64,000 nt of DNA from an uncultured Collinsella sp. (GTDB lineage Bacteria; Actinomycetota; Coriobacteriia; Coriobacteriales; Coriobacteriaceae), in assembly GCA_902491395.1 (NCBI GenBank), contig CABUHO010000006.1, positions 35,168-99,167 of the forward strand, read 5' to 3'. Below, in pieces: positions 41,907 through 50,343 of this stretch (positions within the stretch are counted from its first letter, which is position 1; each line of letters begins with the position of its first letter). The notes beneath the pieces were generated by a model. It made no database searches and had not been told where the DNA came from. It was given only the letters and a program-made list of their open reading frames with translations. The translations under genes and the position numbers were made by a program.

Positions 41907-42902
41907 ATGAGCAAGAACCTCTCCCAGCAGGTCGTTCTCGACCGCCGCGGCTTCGTTGCCGCCACCTTCGCAACCGTCGCCGGCCTTGGTCTTGCCGGCT
42001 GCTCCGACACCAGCGCCGAGGCCGACAAGGGTTCCGCCGCCGGCTCCTCCAAGAGCTCCGAAGATACCGAGGCTTCCACCACGCTCGATGCCAAGGCATT
42101 CGACAAGCTCGTCGACAACGGCCCCAAGGCCGATGACGATGCCATCGCCGCCAGCACCTGGGCCACGGCCGTCAAGGACGCCGGCGTCTTTAAGATCGGT
42201 GGCGTCCAGACCTCCACGCTCTTCTCCCTCCTTAACGAGAAGGATGGCCAGACCCGCGGCTTCGATGCCGGTATCGCACAGCTCCTGTCCAACTACATTC
42301 TGGGCGAGAACAAGGTCGAGATCACCCAGGTGACCTCGGACACGCGCGAGTCCGTCCTGCAGAACGGCCAGGTCGACGCCGTCTTTGCCACCTACACCAT
42401 CACTGACGAGCGCAAGAAGCTCGTCTCCTTCGCCGGTCCCTACTACTACACCCAGCAGGCCATCCTGGTGCTCGCCGACAACGACGACATCAAGAGCGTC
42501 GACGACCTGGCCGACAAGAACGTCGCCGTCCAGTCCGGCTCCAACGGCCCCGCCATCCTGGAGGAGTTCGCTCCCAAGGCCAGCCAGCAGGAGTTCAAGA
42601 CCGACGAGGAAGCCCGCCAGGCACTCCAGCAGGGTCGCGTCGATGCCTACGTCATCGACAACAACATGCAGCAGAGCGCCCTGGTCCGCGAGCCCGGTAA
42701 GTACAAGATTGCCGGCAAGCCCTTCGGCAGCAAGGAGCCCTATGGCATCGGCCTGCCGCTCGATTCCGACGGCGTCGCCTTCGTTAACGACTTCCTTAAA
42801 AAGATCGAGGATGACGGCACCTGGACCAAGCTGTGGCAGATCTGCATTGGCGACCGTACGGGCGACACCAATGTTCCCGAGCTACCCGAGATCGGCGCCT
42901 AG
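41907..42902 (+). CDS. Amino-acid ABC transporter substrate-binding lipoprotein
   Basis: 331 residues. The signal peptide has a twin-arginine-like RRGF, hydrophobic core and lipobox LAGC (Cys31), then a Ser-rich linker and a type II periplasmic-binding fold (SBP_bac_3) with GFDAGIAQLL, VDAVFATYTITDER and VAVQSGS. It captures a polar amino acid, probably glutamate/glutamine-type, outside the cell. AGAAAGGTGTTCTACT precedes the ATG. First of a transport operon; an attenuator-like hairpin follows. Confidence 0.93.
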   Translation: MSKNLSQQVVLDRRGFVAATFATVAGLGLAGCSDTSAEADKGSAAGSSKSSEDTEASTTLDAKAFDKLVDNGPKADDDAIAASTWATAVKDAGVFKIGGVQTSTLFSLLNEKDGQTRGFDAGIAQLLSNYILGENKVEITQVTSDTRESVLQNGQVDAVFATYTITDERKKLVSFAGPYYYTQQAILVLADNDDIKSVDDLADKNVAVQSGSNGPAILEEFAPKASQQEFKTDEEARQALQQGRVDAYVIDNNMQQSALVREPGKYKIAGKPFGSKEPYGIGLPLDSDGVAFVNDFLKKIEDDGTWTKLWQICIGDRTGDTNVPELPEIGA

Positions 42903-42990
42903 GCAATACGCCTAGTAACGGCCGCTACGAAACCATACGGAAACGCACGATGCGCTTTATTGCGATAAACTGTTTCCTCACTGAGTTGTC

Positions 42991-43019
42991 GGGGCTTCCG
43001 TACACACGGGAGCCCCTTT
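42991..43019 (+). terminator. Intra-operon hairpin after the binding-protein gene
   Basis: GGGGCTTCCGT pairs with ACGGGAGCCCC around ACAC, then TTTCC. Probably a partial terminator or mRNA-stability hairpin giving more binding protein than permease. Confidence 0.75.
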
Positions 43020-43040
43020 CCTTACCGGCAGGAGGTCCGC

Positions 43041-43700
43041 ATGAGTCTCTCCGAGCTCTGGTCGCTCTATGGCCAGAACTATATCGACGCCCTGCTAGCA
43101 ACCTGGGGCATGACGCTTGAGTCGTTTGCCATCGCCATGGTGCTGGCTGTCGCTGTCACCGTGATGCGCGTGTCGCCGCTCAAGCCGCTGCGCGTCTTTG
43201 GCGACCTGTATGTCCAGGTCTTCCGTAACATCCCCGGCATCGCGCTGCTCATCATCGTCGTCTACGCACTGCCGCCGCTCAAGGTCGTCCTGCCCTACCG
43301 CACCTGCGTTATCGTCGCCACGGTCCTTTTGGGCTCGGCCTTTGGCTCCGAGAACTTTATGAGTGGCATCAACACCGTCGGCGTCGGTCAGGTAGAAGCC
43401 GCCCGCTCGCTGGGCATGAGCTTCAACCGTATCCTCGCCAAGATCGTGATTCCGCAGGCACTGCGCTCGAGCGTGCTGCCCATGACCAACCTCTTTATCG
43501 CCGTCATGCTCACCACCGCGCTCGGCAGTCAGGTACCGCTTAAACCGCAGGAGCTCACCGGCGTGGTGAGCTACATCAACACGCGCTCGCTCGGCGGCGT
43601 TGCCGCGTTCTTTATCTCGGCACTCGGCTACCTGGGCACGGCCTTTGTGGTGAGCCACATTGGCAACTATATCGATAAGAAGGTGAGGATCCTTCGATGA
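43041..43700 (+). CDS. Amino-acid ABC transporter permease 1
   Basis: 219 residues, about five helices, with the HisM/GluC-type EAA loop seen as QVEAARSLGMSFNRILAKIVIPQALR. Forms the membrane channel with the second permease. GGCAGGAGGTCCGC precedes the ATG; its end overlaps the next gene by ATGA. Confidence 0.93.
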   Translation: MSLSELWSLYGQNYIDALLATWGMTLESFAIAMVLAVAVTVMRVSPLKPLRVFGDLYVQVFRNIPGIALLIIVVYALPPLKVVLPYRTCVIVATVLLGSAFGSENFMSGINTVGVGQVEAARSLGMSFNRILAKIVIPQALRSSVLPMTNLFIAVMLTTALGSQVPLKPQELTGVVSYINTRSLGGVAAFFISALGYLGTAFVVSHIGNYIDKKVRILR

Positions 43701-44530
43701 GCAAGCACTCCTCCCCCGCGCTCACCATGCGCGATGCGCTCTACGAGGCTCCCGGCCCCAAGATGCGCGCCAAGATTCGCATCGGCACCGCCATCTCGCT
43801 TGTTGCCGTCGCCGCGCTCGTCGTCCTCGTACTGCAGCGCTTTTATGTGACCGGTCAGCTTTCGGTCCACTATTGGTATTTCTTTACGCACCTCACCACC
43901 TGGAAATTCTTGCTTGCCGGTTTTGAGGGCACCGTTAAAGTCGCACTCACCGCCGGCGCCATCGCGCTGGTACTTGGTCTGGCCCTTATGCTCGGCCGCA
44001 CGAGCGACATCAAGCCGCTGCAGCTGGTCTGCCGCGTACTCACCGATTTCTTCCGTGGCGTGCCGAGCCTTCTGTTCATCTACTTCTTCTTTTTGGTGCT
44101 GCCCCAGTACAAGATCGCACTGCCGTCGTTTTGGATGCTTACGCTTCCCGTCGCGCTCGCTGCGGCCGGCGTACTGGCCGAGATCTTCCGTGCCGGCGTC
44201 AACGCCGTGCCGCGCGGTCAGGTCGAGGCCGCCCAGGCACTCGGTCTCTCCAAGACTAAAATCACCTTTAAAATCGTGTTGCCGCAGGCTATCCGATTTA
44301 TCATTCCGTCATTGATTTCGCAGCTTGTAGTCGTAGTCAAAGACACCACCGTCGCCTACGTGGTGAGCTACCCCGACCTCATGCAAAATGCCCGCGTGCT
44401 CATCACCAACTACGACGCGCTCGTGTCGGTCTATCTGGTGATCGCGGTCATCTATATCCTCATCAACGTCGCGATTAACAAGGCCGCTGTCTACGTCTCG
44501 CACAAGACCGGCGCGACCATCATCCGCTAA
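43697..44530 (+). CDS. Amino-acid ABC transporter permease 2
   Basis: 277 residues. The N-terminal 50 residues are cytosolic plus one extra helix; then the five-helix HisM-type domain with EAA loop GQVEAAQALGLSKTKITFKI. GluD-like. Starts within the end of permease 1 (ATGA overlap), showing tight coupling. Confidence 0.93.
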   Translation: MSKHSSPALTMRDALYEAPGPKMRAKIRIGTAISLVAVAALVVLVLQRFYVTGQLSVHYWYFFTHLTTWKFLLAGFEGTVKVALTAGAIALVLGLALMLGRTSDIKPLQLVCRVLTDFFRGVPSLLFIYFFFLVLPQYKIALPSFWMLTLPVALAAAGVLAEIFRAGVNAVPRGQVEAAQALGLSKTKITFKIVLPQAIRFIIPSLISQLVVVVKDTTVAYVVSYPDLMQNARVLITNYDALVSVYLVIAVIYILINVAINKAAVYVSHKTGATIIR

Positions 44531-44566
44531 CGCTTTACCATTTCGAGTCATAAGGAGCCGAGCACC

Positions 44567-45331
<765 letters not shown>

Positions 45332-45383
45332 CCCAATTGCCATATCTGCTCGCCATGACCATCCAAACTCGAAAGCAACACCT

Positions 45384-46193
45384 ATGATCGGAACTCGCAC
45401 TTCATCGTCCTACACCCCACACGTCGACGTCGCCCCCGCCGACCGCCCACTCATCCTCGTCGCGCCGCGTTGGGAAGAGGCAAAGCCGTTTTTAAGCGAG
45501 ACGCTCTCCCCCAACGAGGAGATCGCCAGCGTCTTTGTCGATGCCATCCTTGCCGCCGGCGGCCTGCCACTGCAGATGTCCATCACCGAGGACATTGAGG
45601 TCATCCGTCATTACGTCGATATCGCCGACGGCATCGCCATTCCCGGCGGCCCCGATGTCAACCCCAAACGTTGGGGCGATGATCGACCCTACGACCCCAC
45701 CCTCTGCTGCGAGATCCGCGATAGCTTTGAGTTTAAGCTGGTCGGCGAGGTGCTCCGCGCCAAAAAGCCGCTCTTTACCACCTGCCGCGGCACGCAGTTG
45801 CTCAATGTCGCCACTGGCGGCACCCTGTGCATGGACGTGCCGAGCCTGGGCGCTCGCGAGGGCCGCACGCAGTGGCGCCATACCCACGTGCTCAACGACC
45901 CCGTGCATCCCGTCGAGGTCGTGCCGGGCTCGCTGCTCGACCGCGCGGTTGGCGGACACAGGCTGATCCAAACCAACTCCGCACACCACTGCTGCGTCGA
46001 TCGTCTGGGTAAGAGCACGCGCTTGGTCGCCAAGGCAACCGACGGCGTTCCCGAGTGCATCGAGGTCGAAGGCCAGCCATTCTGTCTAGGCGTGCAATGG
46101 CACCCTGAGTACACGTGGAAGACGCTCGAGACCGACTTTAACCTGTGGAAGTCGTTTGTCGAGGCGGCGGCAAAGGTTAAGCAGGCCCGTTAG
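45384..46193 (+). CDS. Gamma-glutamyl hydrolase-type class I amidotransferase (peptidase C26)
   Basis: 269 residues of the PuuD/C26 family, which cleave gamma-glutamyl bonds. The catalytic Cys lies in TTCRGTQLLNV and the His-Glu pair in VQWHPE; IPGGPDVNP is the usual oxyanion-region motif. It follows the importer with a 52-base gap and the same direction, suggesting that gamma-glutamyl compounds or glutamine relatives are taken up and hydrolysed. No strong Shine-Dalgarno is seen. Confidence 0.88.
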   Translation: MIGTRTSSSYTPHVDVAPADRPLILVAPRWEEAKPFLSETLSPNEEIASVFVDAILAAGGLPLQMSITEDIEVIRHYVDIADGIAIPGGPDVNPKRWGDDRPYDPTLCCEIRDSFEFKLVGEVLRAKKPLFTTCRGTQLLNVATGGTLCMDVPSLGAREGRTQWRHTHVLNDPVHPVEVVPGSLLDRAVGGHRLIQTNSAHHCCVDRLGKSTRLVAKATDGVPECIEVEGQPFCLGVQWHPEYTWKTLETDFNLWKSFVEAAAKVKQAR

Positions 46194-46225
46194 CTCGCGA
46201 ACCACTCAGGTTAAAGCCTCCTAAG

Positions 46226-46267
46226 CCGGGGGGGGGCGGACACCAGCTACGGTGCCCGCCCCCCCTG
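46226..46267 (+). terminator. GC-rich terminator after the C26 gene
   Basis: GGGGGGCGGACACC pairs with GGTGCCCGCCCCCC around AGCTAC. Located between convergent genes; probably bidirectional. Confidence 0.8.
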
Positions 46268-46305
46268 TATTTGATATGCTCGGTATGATTATCCCTCACA
46301 AACAA

Positions 46306-47124
46306 TCAGAGAAATCTCGACCGCAATCGGTCGACAGTAAAGCAAATGATAAAAACGCTTGCTACGTTTATGAGGCAGTCAATTAAAATCGAGATGCATT
46401 GACCATTCCCCAACGGGGTCACGCCGCAAATCCACATGAGCATCGAGGCTGGAAGCGGAAGCATGGAATTGGCCCCGATCTGTATGTAGATCGCTACGAC
46501 GTTGACAAGCAACAGCATGCCAATCGGACCGAAGCCGGACCCAAAATAGGAAACAACGATTACGCAAGAAACCACGTATGCAAGGCAGGCAGCGGCAGCA
46601 AGAACAAGTCGATAGCAAAATACATGCAGGTTGAAATACTGCTGAGCATCCAAAACGATTACGCAGTTCAGACAGTACAAAACGACACTCGACAGGATAA
46701 ACGCGCCCAAAAGGGCAAAAGAAGACAGCACCGCTCGCGCAACGATAGCGCACACACGCTTCCCTCCCCGGGCCTCCGACAACCCCCACGGTTCCTCGAC
46801 AAAGCCCGAACTGACAAAGCGTGGCACAATACAAGCAGCGATGAACGGAAAGAACAATGCATGAGCCAACGGGGCTACGTTGAACAGCAGACCGCGAAAA
46901 ACCTCTGCATTACCAAATAGAAGGGCATCCTCCGCCGATAGCCGAAGCGTCGGGTCTGGGAAAAAGCCCAAGAAACTGTTCTCACGGAGGCCACAGAGCC
47001 ACATCGGGAAAGAATTAAGCTGCAATACCACCATGCACGCATAAATTACCAGGATTAAGGCGTACGCCCATTTGCTCACATGCTTCCATTCTGAATGGAG
47101 GAATCTTTTAATCTGACGAGCCAT
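46306..47124 (-). CDS. ABC-2 type permease subunit
   Basis: 272 residues with six predicted helices. No strong family motif beyond the ABC-2 exporter layout; the partner genes define it. ATG at 47124 follows GGGGGTGTGTTCA and overlaps the upstream permease by 17 bases. Base composition looks more AT-rich than the surroundings. Confidence 0.75.
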   Translation of the reverse strand: MARQIKRFLHSEWKHVSKWAYALILVIYACMVVLQLNSFPMWLCGLRENSFLGFFPDPTLRLSAEDALLFGNAEVFRGLLFNVAPLAHALFFPFIAACIVPRFVSSGFVEEPWGLSEARGGKRVCAIVARAVLSSFALLGAFILSSVVLYCLNCVIVLDAQQYFNLHVFCYRLVLAAAACLAYVVSCVIVVSYFGSGFGPIGMLLLVNVVAIYIQIGANSMLPLPASMLMWICGVTPLGNGQCISILIDCLINVASVFIICFTVDRLRSRFL

Positions 47125-47932
47125 TGAACACACCCCCGGCACGAAAGCTCACGAGAGCGTAAATCAATACCGATAGACAGCTGGCTGCCACGCCATATCC
47201 CAGAAGCGTCAGCTGTCCCATATCGCTATACCCAAGGGCACATCCGACTCCAAGGTACGGCCCCGGAAGGAAGAAGATCCATCGCAAGGATGGTATAGGC
47301 GCCTGAAGGAAGGCTCCGTAGAGCGTCAAGCTCATGACAAATCCGACTATCACCACGGCCCCGCTCAATACAGCGCTGCCCGTTATCCGATAGATGGTCA
47401 CCGTCTCCAGCGCAACCGATATCACCAATACGGCGTTGACTATCATTGCAGGCAAAAATACAGTTAGTATGTTGTGCGAGTAGTTATGCCCTCCACGTAT
47501 TATGGCTATTGCAAAAAGAAGAAGGCAAAGCGCGCTATACGCTGCGCCAATTATTAAAGCAGACGAAAATGCATGGGCTAGAGCCCCATAAAAGCGGTTG
47601 AGACCTCTTGCCGAAGAAATTCGGTGCCCCTCTTTATAGCCATGCTCCTGTAAAAGCACCAAACAAACGATGAGTGGAACGAACAGGGATGTACCGGCAA
47701 AAGCGCTGCGCGCAAGGGACTCATCAGGCGCAGAAGGATCGATTGCATTCCAGAGGAAACCAATATCCTCCCCACAAACGCCATAGCCAAAGGCGAGCAA
47801 CGTTGTTCCGTTTTTTAGAAAGATGCCGAAGAGAAGGCCGAACGCCAGCATAAGCGCAAGACCAAACTTCGCCGGAAATATCCTGTGCAAACGCATCATA
47901 TCTGCCTTTATGGGATGGATCGCCCGCTTCAT
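47108..47932 (-). CDS. ABC-2 type permease subunit
   Basis: 274 residues with about six helices, paralogous in layout to the neighbour. It overlaps the ATPase gene by four bases (ATGA) and the next permease by 17, so the three form one translationally coupled operon. A heterodimeric exporter is likely. Substrate unknown; lantibiotic-immunity or lipid export are typical roles of such trios. Confidence 0.78.
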   Translation of the reverse strand: MKRAIHPIKADMMRLHRIFPAKFGLALMLAFGLLFGIFLKNGTTLLAFGYGVCGEDIGFLWNAIDPSAPDESLARSAFAGTSLFVPLIVCLVLLQEHGYKEGHRISSARGLNRFYGALAHAFSSALIIGAAYSALCLLLFAIAIIRGGHNYSHNILTVFLPAMIVNAVLVISVALETVTIYRITGSAVLSGAVVIVGFVMSLTLYGAFLQAPIPSLRWIFFLPGPYLGVGCALGYSDMGQLTLLGYGVAASCLSVLIYALVSFRAGGVFNGSSD

Positions 47933-48654
47933 AGCGAGACCGCCTTCATCAAGCGCCTGTAATACTCTTTTAGGGACGACGCCTCATCCCTTATGACATC
48001 CATCGATTCCTTTTTCAGCAGTTCACCGTCATGAATAAACACGCAACTTGTTGCAACCGATGCCAACTCATCCAAATCATGACTAGAGATGAGCATGGTC
48101 TTACCCTGTTCTCGATTCAATCGACCGATAAGGGCCCATATACTCTCGATGCCCAGCGGGTCCAACCCGTTCGCTGGCTCATCAAAAATAAGCAGATCAG
48201 TGTCACCCAACAAAGCTGTAGCTATATCCAGCCGCCGTTTCATTCCCAGAGAAAAACTGCCTACGCTCTTTTTCTCATCGATGTCCAGCCCGACTAGGCT
48301 CAAAACGCGAGGAATCTCACGTTTCTCATCAAGCCCCCATTCCGCACATCGGATTTGAAGATTCTCAACCGCGCTGAGAGATTGGTATGCTCCGCTGGAA
48401 TCTGGCACATAGCCGACACGCGTCCGCATCAGACCAAGCTCTTTTTTTGATTTGCCTCCAAAGAGCTCCACGCTCCCCGACGATGGCTCACAGAGGCCCA
48501 GCACTATTTTAATAAGCGTGCTCTTACCCGCCCCGTTTGCACCGACAAGGGCACAGAGCTCAGACTGATGCACCTCGAAGGAAACGTCATGCAACACACG
48601 CCGTTTCCCATAGCGCTTTGACACCTTTGATAGCTTTATCGCTGATGCGCTCAT
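47929..48654 (-). CDS. ABC exporter ATP-binding protein
   Basis: 241 residues. Walker A GANGAGKST, signature FSLGMKRR, Walker B LLIFDEPANGLDP and switch His in SSHDLDE mark a CcmA/BcrA-type exporter ATPase. The ATG at 48654 has AGGAGG close by (three-base spacer); an in-frame ATG at 48690 with AAGGA at five bases is an equal alternative adding 12 residues. Confidence 0.92.
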   Translation of the reverse strand: MSASAIKLSKVSKRYGKRRVLHDVSFEVHQSELCALVGANGAGKSTLIKIVLGLCEPSSGSVELFGGKSKKELGLMRTRVGYVPDSSGAYQSLSAVENLQIRCAEWGLDEKREIPRVLSLVGLDIDEKKSVGSFSLGMKRRLDIATALLGDTDLLIFDEPANGLDPLGIESIWALIGRLNREQGKTMLISSHDLDELASVATSCVFIHDGELLKKESMDVIRDEASSLKEYYRRLMKAVSL

Positions 48655-48770
48655 TGTCCTCCTGTTCCGCTTGATAACAAAACCGCTCATATCGTTCCTT
48701 CTTTTCTTTATCGTTTTTCATAGTTGTTATTGTTTTTCGATAACTCATATTTGTCAAGATAATCTATAAG

Positions 48771-48799
48771 AAGGAACCCGTGTTAGACACGGGTTCCTT
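48771..48799 (-). terminator. Terminator hairpin of the XRE gene
   Basis: AAGGAACCCGTGT pairs perfectly with ACACGGGTTCCTT around TAG. It lies 36 bases after the XRE stop on the minus strand. Confidence 0.75.
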
Positions 48800-48834
48800 C
48801 ACGCTGATATTTCGTTTTAGTTGTTCGCCTTAAG

Positions 48835-49164
48835 CTACTCGTCACTCAAATCGACAGCAAAGACTGATATCGGAAGCGACGCCTCGTTGCCTCCGCCATC
48901 CCGCATCTGTCTCACAACATTTTTTGCGCGCTCAACAATAAGCTCCTCAAGCTCTTTCTCGCTCACGCGCTGAATAATATCTCCCGGTTGACAATCAAGC
49001 TCATCACAGATATCGAGGAGCGTCTTTAGGCGAATAGCTTTTATCTTTCCGTTTCTAAGCTTTGAAATATTAGCCGGAGTATGCCCCGTCGCCCGAATCA
49101 GATCAGCGCTGGTCTTTCCGGTCTTAAGCAGCTGCGTCTCAAGCTCGATGATGAGATAGCTCAT
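48835..49164 (-). CDS. XRE family (Cro/CI-like) regulator
   Basis: 109 residues. A helix-turn-helix at about residues 18-60 (SADLIRATGHTPANISKLRNGK, then LDICDELDCQPGDII) is the YozG-type short XRE domain; the C-terminal 45 residues are an additional helix-rich tail. AGGAGGAAAC precedes the ATG. It lies eight bases downstream of the DUF2975 gene; these two families pair very often. Confidence 0.9.
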   Translation of the reverse strand: MSYLIIELETQLLKTGKTSADLIRATGHTPANISKLRNGKIKAIRLKTLLDICDELDCQPGDIIQRVSEKELEELIVERAKNVVRQMRDGGGNEASLPISVFAVDLSDE

Positions 49165-49172
49165 GTTTCCTC

Positions 49173-49733
49173 CTACACAAGCTCGTCAGACTGCTCTTGG
49201 AGCAGCGAGGCATAACTCCAGATCGCCGAGATAAACAAACAGACAACTGCGCCGATAAACGACCCCGCATCAAAGGTAGCGCCTTGGCAAATCTCAATAA
49301 CGAAGGAATGAGGCACGATGTAAAGCTCCAGTCCGCCAATGGTGAGATTGACCGATCCATAGGCACCAACAAGCGAAACCGCGGCGTTAACAGCAAAGGC
49401 AAGCGCGAGAACACGGATAAGCCGCACATGCGTCTTGGTAAAGGGCGAGACGCCCCGAGAGATGTTATGGCTGATCCCGCACAAAACGACAAGCGAAATA
49501 CCCACGACGAGTGCCAGGCACAGTCCGCTTGGGATAACGACGCACCCGCCATTGAGAAACGTCACGACACCGAAAGAATCGACAGAAGCAACGTTTGTAA
49601 CCGCATACCAGATCACGTAAACAACCAACGCGGCAAAAGCGACGAGCATCCCTGCAAAAACGGCTGCCATGCAAAAACCAAGCTTCCTGATATTTTCGCC
49701 CGCCTTGGCCATACGCTGAACGCTGTTGGACAT
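49173..49733 (-). CDS. DUF2975 membrane protein
   Basis: 186 residues with four membrane helices and the family sequence SPFTKTHVRLIRVLALAF. DUF2975 proteins are usually co-encoded with a YozG-like XRE regulator, as here, and may modulate it from the membrane; their role is not known. The palindrome at 49755-49786 lies upstream and may be the operator. Confidence 0.88.
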   Translation of the reverse strand: MSNSVQRMAKAGENIRKLGFCMAAVFAGMLVAFAALVVYVIWYAVTNVASVDSFGVVTFLNGGCVVIPSGLCLALVVGISLVVLCGISHNISRGVSPFTKTHVRLIRVLALAFAVNAAVSLVGAYGSVNLTIGGLELYIVPHSFVIEICQGATFDAGSFIGAVVCLFISAIWSYASLLQEQSDELV

Positions 49734-49754
49734 ACACTCACCCTCATCGACTCT

Positions 49755-49786
49755 ATCGTTATTCGAACAGTTTATCGAACAACGAT
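49755..49786. promoter_or_regulatory. Operator-like palindrome upstream of the DUF2975-XRE pair
   Basis: ATCGTT.TTCGA, eight bases, TCGAA.AACGAT: symmetric over 32 bases. It is about 20 bases before the DUF2975 start and is a likely XRE binding site. Confidence 0.6.
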
Positions 49787-49875
49787 ATGGATTGCATGCG
49801 GAAAGCCCCGCCAGTGCGCATAGGCCATTCGCTAATCAGAAGGGGTGAGCGTGGATTTTTGGACACGTATCGAAC

Positions 49876-49939
49876 GAGAGTGGATAATCTCCCACTTTGA
49901 GGCCGCCACCGGGCCTAAAACGGGAGATTATCCACTCTC
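49876..49939. repeat. Long hairpin, 18-bp perfect stem
   Basis: Arms 49876-49893 and 49922-49939 (GAGAGTGGATAATCTCCC and its complement) enclose a 28-base loop that contains a second small stem (AGGCC / GGGCCT). Between the DUF2975 and Hpt genes. Confidence 0.85.
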
Positions 49940-49963
49940 ATAGTCATCAAAGCTCGCAAGCTC

Positions 49964-50320
49964 TTACTCGGCCGCCTCGCGCAGGGCCGACATCGTAGCT
50001 GCATATTGCTGCTGCAGCGCATGCATTCCCTCGCGAGCGCCGTCAACGGCATCGGCGCCGCGCAGCGCCTCGGTCACCACGACCGCCGGCTCGTAGAGAT
50101 TGTTGAATCCCAGGTTCTGGCTCACGCCCTTGAGCGTGTGCGCTGCCATAAACGCACTCTCGGCGTCTCCTGCCGCCATGGCGGCCTCCAGTTTGTCCAT
50201 GCTCTCGTCATCCAAAAACTTGAGGGCAAAGCGGGCAAGCATCTCATCGCCCATCAGCCGAGCGCACGCGTCATCATAATTGGCGCCAATCTTCTCATAC
50301 GCCTCACGCATGGAAATCAT
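49964..50320 (-). CDS. Hpt domain phosphotransfer protein
   Basis: 118 residues, a four-helix Hpt bundle with the phosphorylated His in AAHTLKGVSQNLGF. It should pass phosphate between a histidine kinase and a receiver domain; the receiver-containing gene 23 bases upstream is the obvious partner. AAAGGAGTTTTAACCC precedes the ATG. No histidine kinase is in the window. Confidence 0.9.
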   Translation of the reverse strand: MISMREAYEKIGANYDDACARLMGDEMLARFALKFLDDESMDKLEAAMAAGDAESAFMAAHTLKGVSQNLGFNNLYEPAVVVTEALRGADAVDGAREGMHALQQQYAATMSALREAAE

Positions 50321-50343
50321 GGGTTAAAACTCCTTTTGTCAAA

